27,565 nt of DNA, from assembly GCA_003164375.1 (NCBI GenBank), contig PLTE01000361.1, positions 543 to 28,107 on the forward strand, read 5' to 3'. Shown here in pieces: positions 1-7,000 of this stretch. Within the stretch, counting starts at the first letter, position 1. Each line of letters opens with the position of its first letter. The notes under the pieces are model-generated. The model did not search any database. It was given only the letters and a program-made list of their open reading frames with translations, and had not been told where the DNA came from. This DNA is from Hyphomicrobiales bacterium (GTDB lineage Bacteria > Pseudomonadota > Alphaproteobacteria > Rhizobiales > Xanthobacteraceae). A program made the position numbers and the translations under genes.

Positions 1-995
1 GGTCGAATTCGCTGTTCGAGGATAATGCGGAATTCGGGCTGGGCATCAGGCTCGCAGTCGACAAGCAGACGGAATTTGCCCGTGAATTGATTGCGCGTCT
101 CGGTACAGACATCGGCGACACGCTCACCGGCGGACTTTTGCAGGCGGATCAATCGAGTGAGACGGGAATCGAGGAGCAACGGCGGCGGGTGGCGGAGTTG
201 AAGCACAGGCTGGTGAGCATAGGGTCCGCCGACGCCGCGGCGCTCTTGGTCGTTGCCGACGCCTTGGTGCGCCGCAGCGTCTGGCTCGTCGGCGGCGACG
301 GTTGGGCCTACGACATCGGGGCCGGCGGCCTCGACCACGTTCTGGAATCGGGCAGGAACGTCAACGTGCTGGTGCTCGATACCGAGGTCTACTCAAATAC
401 CGGCGGCCAGGCGTCGAAGGCAACGCCGCGCGGCGCGGTCGCGAAATTCGCCACCGGCGGAAAACACGCAGCCAAGAAAGACCTTGCCATGGAAGCGGTC
501 AATTACGGCTCGGTCTACGTCGCACGTGTCGCCATGGGCGGCAATGACATGCACACCGTGCGGACATTTCTGGAGGCTGAATCCTATGATGGTCCGTCGA
601 TCATCATCGCCTACAGCCATTGCATCGCCCACGGCTATGACATGGCGTTCGGTCTTGCGCAGCAGAAGGCGGCCGTCCAGTCGGGGTACTGGCCGTTGAT
701 GCGCTACGATCCTCGGCTGCAGCGGGACGGTAGCAACCCGTTCCAACTCGATTCGGCGCCGCCCAGCATCCCATTCAGGCAATATGCATATCAGGAGGCT
801 CGCTACACCATGCTGGTGCGCAGCGATCCCGAAGCCGCACGCGCGCTGTTGGGGATGGCGCAACAGGATGTCGATGATCGATGGCGCGTTTACGCCAATC
901 GCGCGGCAATGCCGGGCCATGTCGCGCCAGTTGAGAAAGCGCCGGCCGAATCCGAGGTGATCGCGCTCGCGGCGGCGAAGGGCAGGGTCCCATGA
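1..995 (+). CDS. nifJ: Pyruvate:ferredoxin (flavodoxin) oxidoreductase, C-terminal part (5' end outside window)
   Basis: The reading frame is open from base 3 and has no start in the window, so about 330 C-terminal residues of a protein normally near 1,180 residues are visible. Members oxidise pyruvate and CoA to acetyl-CoA and CO2 and pass electrons to ferredoxin or flavodoxin in the cytoplasm. The visible part is the thiamine-diphosphate domain. The first codons read SLFEDNAEFGLG, typical of NifJ. A GGDGWAYDIG motif (about base 289 on) is the TPP/Mg2+ site, and VYSNTGGQASKATP (about base 390 on) is highly characteristic of the family. The stop overlaps the start of the next gene by 4 bases (ATGA), which implies translational coupling. 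The enzyme suggests micro-oxic or anaerobic metabolism, possibly electron supply to nitrogenase, but no nif gene is visible. The family call is very secure. The physiological role is inference. Confidence 0.95.
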   Translation, partial: SNSLFEDNAEFGLGIRLAVDKQTEFARELIARLGTDIGDTLTGGLLQADQSSETGIEEQRRRVAELKHRLVSIGSADAAALLVVADALVRRSVWLVGGDGWAYDIGAGGLDHVLESGRNVNVLVLDTEVYSNTGGQASKATPRGAVAKFATGGKHAAKKDLAMEAVNYGSVYVARVAMGGNDMHTVRTFLEAESYDGPSIIIAYSHCIAHGYDMAFGLAQQKAAVQSGYWPLMRYDPRLQRDGSNPFQLDSAPPSIPFRQYAYQEARYTMLVRSDPEAARALLGMAQQDVDDRWRVYANRAAMPGHVAPVEKAPAESEVIALAAAKGRVP

Positions 996-2008
996 CCGAT
1001 CTGACGACTAAATATCTCGGCCTGACATTGCGCTCGCCTTTGGTTGCTTCCTCGTCCCCGCTCTGCGATTCGGTGGAGAATATCTCAAGGCTCGAGGATC
1101 ACGGTATTGCCGCCGTGGTGCTGCCGTCGCTGTTCGAAGAGCAGCTAGAACTCGAAAGCGCCAGCGTCGACCATGATCTGGCGCGCGGCGCGGAGAGCTT
1201 CGCCGAGGCACTCAGTTTTCTTCCCGACATGCAGACCTACAATCTCGGGCCCGATCGTTATCTCGAACTGATCCGTCGCGCCAAAGAGCGCGTAGACATT
1301 CCAGTGATCGCGAGCCTCAACGGCGTCACCGCGGGCGGCTGGACCGAATATGCCCGGCTCATGCAACAGGCCGGCGCTGACGCTGTCGAGCTTAACGTCT
1401 ACGCGATTACCACCGATCCGCTACGGACCGGCGAGGACGTGGAAAATGGCCAGTGCGCGCTTGTCTCTGGAATCCGGCGAAGCCTGCGCATCCCGATGGC
1501 GGTGAAGCTTTCGCCGTTCATCAGCGCGCCCGCCAATATGGGACTGCGGCTGGACCAGGCGGGCGCCGACGCGCTGGTGCTGTTCAATCGCTTCTACCAG
1601 CCGGACTTCAACATCGACGATCGGGAAGTGGTCGCCACTTTGTCGCTGAGCCGCCCGGAAGAGCTGCTCATGCGTCTGCACTGGACGGCGATCCTCCACG
1701 GCCGCGTCCGCGCCGATCTCGGCATTACCGGAGGCGTGCACAGCGCGCAGGATGTGGTGAAATGCGTCATGGCCGGGGCCCGGGTGGCATTCATGGCGTC
1801 AGCCCTTCTCAAGAACGGCGTCCGCCACGCCAGTCAGGTGCTCGCGGATCTCGGAAGCTGGCTCGAGGCGCATGAATTCGCTTCGATTGCCGAGATGTGC
1901 GGCAGCATGAGCCGCGACGCCGTGTCCGACGCCAGCGCGTATGAACGAGGAAATTATATGAAGGTCCTTAGTTCGTACACTCTCAAGTCCGGTGCGTTCG
2001 ACGATTGA
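992..2008 (+). CDS. Dihydroorotate dehydrogenase-like flavoprotein
   Basis: A 338-residue TIM-barrel protein of the class 1 dihydroorotate dehydrogenase superfamily, of the kind often found beside nifJ. The N-terminus (TTKYLGLTLRSPLVASSSP) and the C-terminal phosphate-binding strand (GITGGVHSAQDVVKCVMAGA, then a FMASALLKNG stretch) match FMN-binding barrels. The active-site loop differs from true class 1 enzymes: where NxSCPN is expected the protein has ELNVYAITTDP, so the usual catalytic cysteine or serine is absent. It is therefore unlikely to make orotate. A role as an electron-transfer partner of the upstream oxidoreductase is only inference from the 4-base overlap. The start is fixed by that overlap, with an AGGG ribosome site just upstream inside nifJ. 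Confidence 0.85.
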   Translation: MTDLTTKYLGLTLRSPLVASSSPLCDSVENISRLEDHGIAAVVLPSLFEEQLELESASVDHDLARGAESFAEALSFLPDMQTYNLGPDRYLELIRRAKERVDIPVIASLNGVTAGGWTEYARLMQQAGADAVELNVYAITTDPLRTGEDVENGQCALVSGIRRSLRIPMAVKLSPFISAPANMGLRLDQAGADALVLFNRFYQPDFNIDDREVVATLSLSRPEELLMRLHWTAILHGRVRADLGITGGVHSAQDVVKCVMAGARVAFMASALLKNGVRHASQVLADLGSWLEAHEFASIAEMCGSMSRDAVSDASAYERGNYMKVLSSYTLKSGAFDD

Positions 2009-2257
2009 GTTGCAGGCTGCGTGATACGCCGCACATCGCGATCAAATTTTGCACCCGCGAGCTATGGTAGCCGAGCACCGAGTAGGCCATTTTATCAAAC
2101 AAAAATACCGGCCGTTTGTCGTTCCGTCGGCTTCTACGATCGTTCATTGCTGCCATGTGATCGAATTGGCCTTGCAATTTGACTCGCAATGCGTTGGGGA
2201 GCGTGGCATTGTTTTTCAATAATTTGTAATTGGCGAAGCATTCTCAGGGGGCTGGCA

Positions 2258-3655
2258 ATGCAACAGGACGTTCACCCGGTCGATCAGTTTTTACCGGTTC
2301 CGAAACTTCTAACACTCGGCTTCCAGCACGTTTTGGTCATGTATGCCGGGGCGGTTGCCGTCCCGTTGATACTCGGCCGTGCGCTTAAGATGTCGCCGGA
2401 GGACGTGTCGTTTCTGATCAGCGCCGATCTGTTTGCCTGCGGGCTTGCGACGCTGGTGCAATGCGTTGGGTTTCCGGGAGTAGGCATCCGCTTGCCGGTG
2501 ATGATGGGCGTTACCTTCGCCTCGGTCGGCCCGATGCTGTCCATGGCGGCGACGCCCAATATCGGTCTGCTCGGCATCTACGGGTCGGTGATCGCAGCGG
2601 GCGTCTTTGCGGTGTTGGTGGCGCCGTTTATGGGCCGTCTTTTGCCGCTGTTCCCTCCGGTCGTCACCGGCACGATCATTGTTGTCATTGGCATCTCGCT
2701 GATGCGGATCGGCATCAACTGGGCGGGGGGCGGGCTGCCGACGCTGACCAAAGTCGTGGACGGGGTGCCCGGCGCCTTCCCCAATCCCGGCTACGGTCAG
2801 CTCGAGGGGTTGGGCATCGCGCTGTTTGTATTACTCGTCATCCTCGGCCTGATCCGCTGGTTCTCCGGCTTCGTTGCCAATGTGGCGGTGCTGCTCGGTA
2901 TCATCGCCGGCGCGGTCTTGGCAACGCTCCTCGGCGTGATGCATTTCGAGCGGGTGGCGTCGGCGTCCTGGGTCGATATCGTGATGCCGCTGCGCTTCGG
3001 CCTTCCGACATTTCAATTGGTTCCCATTATCACAATGTGCATCGTGATGGTGGTCGTGATGATCGAATCGACCGGCATGTTTCTCGCGCTCGGCGAAATG
3101 ACCGGGCGAGCCGTCGATCGGGCGTCGATCACGCGCGGGCTGCGCGCCGACGGAGTCGGCACCATATTGGGCGGAATATTCAACACCTTTCCTTACACGT
3201 CCTTCTCGCAGAATGTCGGTTTGGTGGGCGTCACCGGCGTACGGTCGAGATGGGTGACCGCGACCGGCGGCCTCATCATGATCGCGCTCGGTCTGCTGCC
3301 CAAGATGTCGGCGCTAGTCGAGGCGCTGCCACAGGTGGTGCTCGGCGGTGCCGGAATCGTGATGTTCGGCATGGTCGCCGCCACGGGCGCGCGCATCCTC
3401 ACCACGGTCGATTTCAAGACCAACCGCTTCAATCTGTTCGTCGTCGCGATCTCGGTTGGCTTCGGAATGATCCCGCTGGTAGCGCCCAACTTCTTCCGAT
3501 ACACGCCGGATGCGCTCCATCCGCTGTTGGAATCGGGGATCCTGCTGGCTGCGATTACCTCGGTCCTGCTCAATCTATTCTTCAACGGCATTCGCGGCAT
3601 CGAGGCCGCGCAACGGGAAGCCTCGGTGACCGCGGCAGCCGTCGAGCACGCTTGA
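2258..3655 (+). CDS. NCS2-family nucleobase permease (xanthine/uric acid type)
   Basis: A 465-residue inner-membrane transporter of the nucleobase:cation symporter-2 family, which imports xanthine, urate or uracil with protons or sodium. Hydrophobic segments span most of the length. The conserved QH of TM1 is seen in LGFQHVLVMYAG. The TM8 glutamate is in VVMIESTGMF. The NCS2 signature Q-N-x-G-x4-T-G starts at Gln318 (QNVGLVGVTG). I chose the ATG at 2258 because AGGGGG lies just upstream (about 2246-2251) and the protein then begins like its relatives; the in-frame start at 2189 would add 23 unlikely residues. The diaminopropionate ammonia-lyase begins about 100 bases downstream on the same strand with no obvious terminator between, so co-transcription is likely. 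Purine rather than pyrimidine substrate is inferred from general similarity to XanQ/PbuX-type sequences. Confidence 0.9.
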   Translation: MQQDVHPVDQFLPVPKLLTLGFQHVLVMYAGAVAVPLILGRALKMSPEDVSFLISADLFACGLATLVQCVGFPGVGIRLPVMMGVTFASVGPMLSMAATPNIGLLGIYGSVIAAGVFAVLVAPFMGRLLPLFPPVVTGTIIVVIGISLMRIGINWAGGGLPTLTKVVDGVPGAFPNPGYGQLEGLGIALFVLLVILGLIRWFSGFVANVAVLLGIIAGAVLATLLGVMHFERVASASWVDIVMPLRFGLPTFQLVPIITMCIVMVVVMIESTGMFLALGEMTGRAVDRASITRGLRADGVGTILGGIFNTFPYTSFSQNVGLVGVTGVRSRWVTATGGLIMIALGLLPKMSALVEALPQVVLGGAGIVMFGMVAATGARILTTVDFKTNRFNLFVVAISVGFGMIPLVAPNFFRYTPDALHPLLESGILLAAITSVLLNLFFNGIRGIEAAQREASVTAAAVEHA

Positions 3656-3761
3656 GCAAATTCGGAGTAGATTAGAGCCACGCTGCTCAGGAGATCGTCG
3701 TGCCGGTAGCGGCCCGATGATCTTGCTCATATGGCGCAGGACGGTCGGCCGGGAGATCAGG

Positions 3762-4997
3762 ATGGACGGCTACAATCGGGATTCCATACCAATTCGACTC
3801 TTCGAGAATCCGCATGCAGCGCGGGCGGCGGCCTACGCTCTAGATGGGCGCGAGGAGATTCTCAGTCTCGCGTCGCTTGCAGAGGCCAAGCGCGAAATCA
3901 CATCCTGGCCGGGATATCAGCCGACGCCGCTACGACGATTGACCGGCCTCGCCGCGGACTCTGGCGTTGCCGATATCGCCTACAAGGACGAGGGCGGGCG
4001 TTTCGGGCTCGGCAGCTTCAAAGCTCTCGGCGGCGCTTACGCGGTGTTCAAACTGCTGCGCCAGAAGATTCGGCAGCAAAACGGAGTTACCGTGACGTCG
4101 GCCGATCTGACGTCGGGGCGATATGCCGATATCAGCCGTGACGTGACGGTCACTTGCGCGACCGACGGCAATCATGGCCGCTCGGTTGCATGGGGCGCTC
4201 GGACGTTCGGCTGCCGCTGTGTGATTTATGTTCACGAGACCGTCAGCGAAGGCCGATGCCGCGCTATTGCCAAATACGGTGCCGAAGTGCGACGCGTGCC
4301 CGGCACTTACGATGAGGCGGTGCGACGCGCAGGCTCCGATGCTGCCGCACAGGGCTGGTCCGTCGTCTCGGACACATCCTATGACGGCTATATCGACGTA
4401 CCGCGCGACGTGATGCAGGGCTACGGACTGATGGTAGAGGAGGTGCTGGCACAATCAGCTGTTCCTTCCCACGTATTCGTGCAGGGCGGTGTCGGCGGGC
4501 TTGCCGCCAGCGTGTGCTCTTATCTTTGGGAGCGCTTCGGTTCCGCACGGCCGCGTTTCGTCGTGGTCGAACCGGAGAAAGCCGATTGTCTTTATCGTAG
4601 CGCCGTCGCCGGCCGACCGACTGCGGCCGACGGCGGGCTCGATACAATCATGGCCGGACTCGCCTGCGGCGAGGTTTCGATCCTGGCGTGGCGGATTCTG
4701 CAGATCGGCGCTGATGACTTCATGACAATCGGCGATGACTCTGCCGTCGATTGCATGCGGCTTCTGGCCGAAGGCCGCGGCGGCGACCACCCGATTGTGG
4801 CCGGCGAATCCGCCGTCGCAGGGCTTGCGGGTTTTCTCCTCGCGAATTCCGATCCGGACCTGCGTAGGCGCCTGGCGCTCGACCGCGATAGCAGAATTTT
4901 GGTGTTTGGAACGGAGGGCGCGACCGACCCCGAAGTGTACGCCAGACTTGTCGGCCGTACGCCTGAAGACGTTGCCCGCGGAGCGCGGGTCGAATGA
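3762..4997 (+). CDS. dpaL: Diaminopropionate ammonia-lyase (PLP-dependent)
   Basis: The enzyme (YgeX/DpaL family) converts 2,3-diaminopropionate to pyruvate and two ammonia using pyridoxal phosphate. With the start at 3762 it has 411 residues, close to the family norm. The PLP lysine is Lys87 in RFGLGSFKALGGAYA. The ATDGNHGRSVAWGA motif carries the aspartate that acts in catalysis, and a second conserved region reads SDTSYDGYIDVP with a QGYGLM stretch after it. A glycine-rich phosphate loop (VQGGVGGLAASV) follows. The start at 3762 has GGGAG (3751-3755) at good spacing; the upstream in-frame ATG at 3717 lacks such a site. The gene follows a purine-type permease, and in E. coli ygeX also sits among purine-catabolism genes, so a shared nitrogen-scavenging role is plausible but inferred. 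Confidence 0.93.
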   Translation: MDGYNRDSIPIRLFENPHAARAAAYALDGREEILSLASLAEAKREITSWPGYQPTPLRRLTGLAADSGVADIAYKDEGGRFGLGSFKALGGAYAVFKLLRQKIRQQNGVTVTSADLTSGRYADISRDVTVTCATDGNHGRSVAWGARTFGCRCVIYVHETVSEGRCRAIAKYGAEVRRVPGTYDEAVRRAGSDAAAQGWSVVSDTSYDGYIDVPRDVMQGYGLMVEEVLAQSAVPSHVFVQGGVGGLAASVCSYLWERFGSARPRFVVVEPEKADCLYRSAVAGRPTAADGGLDTIMAGLACGEVSILAWRILQIGADDFMTIGDDSAVDCMRLLAEGRGGDHPIVAGESAVAGLAGFLLANSDPDLRRRLALDRDSRILVFGTEGATDPEVYARLVGRTPEDVARGARVE

Positions 4998-5038
4998 ACT
5001 GCCGCCCGCAGGAACGCGCCTTAAGTCCGCCAACGCTG

Positions 5039-5677
5039 TTAATTCCGCATGCGGCGGGCTGGCGGGCCGTTTGCGATACCGGCCGTGGTATATGCAGGAT
5101 CGATGGGTCCGCCGGTTGCGAGCCTTAGATCGTCAAGGTGACAGGCAACGCGATCCTTGCCATCCAGTTTGGCGTCATAGAGCGCGGCGTCGGCATTGCC
5201 CAACAAACGATCAAGGCACGCTTCCCGCGTCAAGAGTTCGGCGATGCCAATGCTGACGGAAGCAAAAACCCGCCGTCCGGAAACATCGATAACACTTGCC
5301 GTGATCGCTTCGCGCATCTGATCGGCGATCTCGAAGGCCCTGAGCAAAACCGTATCGGGCAGTATCAGGCCGAACTCGTCGCCGCCGATCCGACCGATAT
5401 ATTCCGCGGTGCGCAGCTGCGATAGACAAACCGACACGGTGCGCTGCAGCAGCAGGTCGCCCGCGGCGTGGCTGTGCGTATGATTGATCTCCCTTAAATT
5501 ATCGATGTCGATCACGGCACAGCTCAAAGGCTGGCCTAGGCCGCCGGATCGTGCGACGTCGCGCCGCGCCTGTCTGTAGAACGAGCGGCAGGTCAGCGCG
5601 CCGGTCAGGCTATCGAGGCTGACCAGCCGCCGCGGTTCAACCTTATCGACAACCATTTGCGCCAAATCTTCCAGCAT
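5039..5677 (-). CDS. GGDEF-domain diguanylate cyclase (small, stand-alone)
   Basis: A 212-residue protein that is almost only a GGDEF domain, which makes cyclic di-GMP from two GTP. The DSLTGALTCRSF entry motif, the metal-binding DIDN (57-60), the GGDEF active site (98-102) and the late ALYDAKLDGKDRV helix are all present, so the enzyme looks catalytically competent. The feedback inhibitory I-site expected nine residues before GGDEF (RxxD) reads RTAE (89-92), a D-to-E change that may weaken product inhibition. There is no sensory domain and no membrane segment; about 20 residues precede the domain. The ATG at 5677 is fixed because an in-frame stop lies only three codons upstream. It faces the ammonia-lyase tail to tail with a gap of about 40 bases. 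Confidence 0.9.
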   Translation of the reverse strand: MLEDLAQMVVDKVEPRRLVSLDSLTGALTCRSFYRQARRDVARSGGLGQPLSCAVIDIDNLREINHTHSHAAGDLLLQRTVSVCLSQLRTAEYIGRIGGDEFGLILPDTVLLRAFEIADQMREAITASVIDVSGRRVFASVSIGIAELLTREACLDRLLGNADAALYDAKLDGKDRVACHLDDLRLATGGPIDPAYTTAGIANGPPARRMRN

Positions 5678-6103
5678 GCGAATCTACTCAGGGCGCAATT
5701 CGCGCCTCGTCGTCAATTTTGCCGCATGTCATTGCCCAGGTCCCTGTCCGAACCTGCTTCGTGATACCGCGAACCCGTCCGGCCCTCTTGAGCGCCTGCT
5801 CCCGGCTCGGGCAACTCGTCAAAATTTATCCGGCGCTGCGGCATCGATGGCCCGCGCGCTTCACCGCGCTTGGTAGGTATTCCACTCGCCGCCAAGAGCG
5901 CCCCCCGTGAAGCCGCCGCCCAAGTTCAAAACTCGAAACAGCCTTCAAGAGGGCCTACTCTTCGCGCTCGCTTCGGCTTCCCTTCCGGCAACCCCTGCGT
6001 TAGTTTGCGCAATCGCTCGCCGATTCGTGCCGTTTTAGGGCTTATCGCCTGACGAGCCGCTAAATTAAGGATCAGGGCTAGTACGGATATGGCGGTGTAG
6101 ATA
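5678..6103. other. Intergenic region with no convincing gene
   Basis: This stretch separates the divergently transcribed diguanylate cyclase (left, -) and response regulator (right, +), so it should hold both promoters. Only short open frames of 60-66 codons occur on either strand. None has a clear ribosome site or a recognisable product, including the minus-strand frame at 5713-5895. I found no GGAAC-type site and no TTGAT-N4-ATCAA box here. Confidence 0.5.
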
Positions 6104-6147
6104 ACGCCGCTGAACACGAGACGCCGCTGAACACGAGACGCCGCTGA
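6104..6147 (+). repeat. 17-bp tandem repeat immediately upstream of the response regulator
   Basis: Two perfect head-to-tail copies of ACGCCGCTGAACACGAG (6104-6120 and 6121-6137) are followed by a partial third copy of 10 bases (6138-6147). The array ends two bases before the ATG of the FixJ-like regulator, so it occupies the position of the ribosome-binding site, where no classic Shine-Dalgarno sequence is seen. Confidence 0.85.
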
Positions 6148-6149
6148 CA

Positions 6150-6776
6150 ATGACAGCTTCGCCGGGTGAAATTTTTGTTGTCGATGACGAACCCGCGATC
6201 CGCGATCTACTCGCACTGTTGTTTTCCAGGCGAGGATATAAGGTCGTGTGCTTTGCCGACGGAGGCAGCCTGTTGGCCGCCATGCGCACGCAAAGCCCGA
6301 CCTGTATCCTGCTTGACGTTCACATTCCAGGCGCATCGGGAATCGACATCCTCAAAGACTTAAGCACGCGAAACCACCCGGCGCCGATCTTCATCATCTC
6401 GGGAAAAGGCGATATACCGATGGCGGTCGACGCGATCAGGAGCGGTGCGCTCGATTTCATCGAAAAGCCCTTTCGCGGCAATGACGTCGTCATCCGGGTG
6501 GAAGAGGCCATCGCCGGCGATCGTCAGCGCAAACTGGAACAGCATGCGCTGGAACGGGCGCAATTCTATTTTCCCGGCGGCGAGCCGCTGACAGCGCGAG
6601 AGCAGGAGGTGCTGGCGCAGCTGGTGACCGGGGCTACCAACAAGCAAGCCGGCCAGCATCTTGGCATCAGTCATCGCACTATCGAGATCCATCGCGCACG
6701 GATTATGGAAAAGCTCGGCGCCAAAACCGTTGCTGATTTGATCAGGATCGCGCTCAGCGAAAACCGCGCTCATTAG
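6150..6776 (+). CDS. FixJ/LuxR-family response regulator
   Basis: A 208-residue two-component regulator. The receiver domain (about 6-120) has the acidic pair Asp12/Asp13, phospho-acceptor Asp56 (LLDVHIPGASG), Ser84 and Lys106 (IEKPF), so it should be phosphorylatable. A short linker leads to a LuxR-type helix-turn-helix (about 147-203, from LTAREQEVLAQL through ISHRTIEIHRARIMEKL). The architecture and the IISGKGDIPMAV stretch resemble FixJ and similar alphaproteobacterial regulators. No kinase is co-transcribed. The hybrid kinase that converges on it at 7001-10216 is the nearest candidate partner, but nothing in the sequence proves that. The start sits directly after a 17-bp tandem repeat. 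Confidence 0.92.
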   Translation: MTASPGEIFVVDDEPAIRDLLALLFSRRGYKVVCFADGGSLLAAMRTQSPTCILLDVHIPGASGIDILKDLSTRNHPAPIFIISGKGDIPMAVDAIRSGALDFIEKPFRGNDVVIRVEEAIAGDRQRKLEQHALERAQFYFPGGEPLTAREQEVLAQLVTGATNKQAGQHLGISHRTIEIHRARIMEKLGAKTVADLIRIALSENRAH

Positions 6777-7000
6777 AGCGCAATCGCGAAATCGATTTAA
6801 TCGAAGGGATTTGCCGAAAAAACGGCTCCGGGGCGGCACGCAGCCGGCAGTCGTGTGTGGACACCGGACCAAGGGCCGCAAGGTCTATCGAGGTCGTTTC
6901 TGATTGTATTGCCGTCACTTTGTTTTATTGCGCCGATCATGGGTGGCAGGGATTGCACGCCGGCTAACAGCGCGGCCGGTATAAACTCCTATTCGAAGAT

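Noticed and set aside
2461..3675. 404-codon + strand frame inside the NCS2 permease gene
   Set aside because: Arg/His/Asp-rich shadow frame; the permease frame has membrane segments and the NCS2 signature.
5012..5043. GGAAC after the ammonia-lyase gene
   Set aside because: The spacing to CGCT/GTT does not fit and no gene follows on that strand.
5713..5895. 60-codon minus-strand frame in the gap between the cyclase and the response regulator
   Set aside because: Hydrophilic peptide with no clear ribosome site or recognised family; not enough to call a gene.
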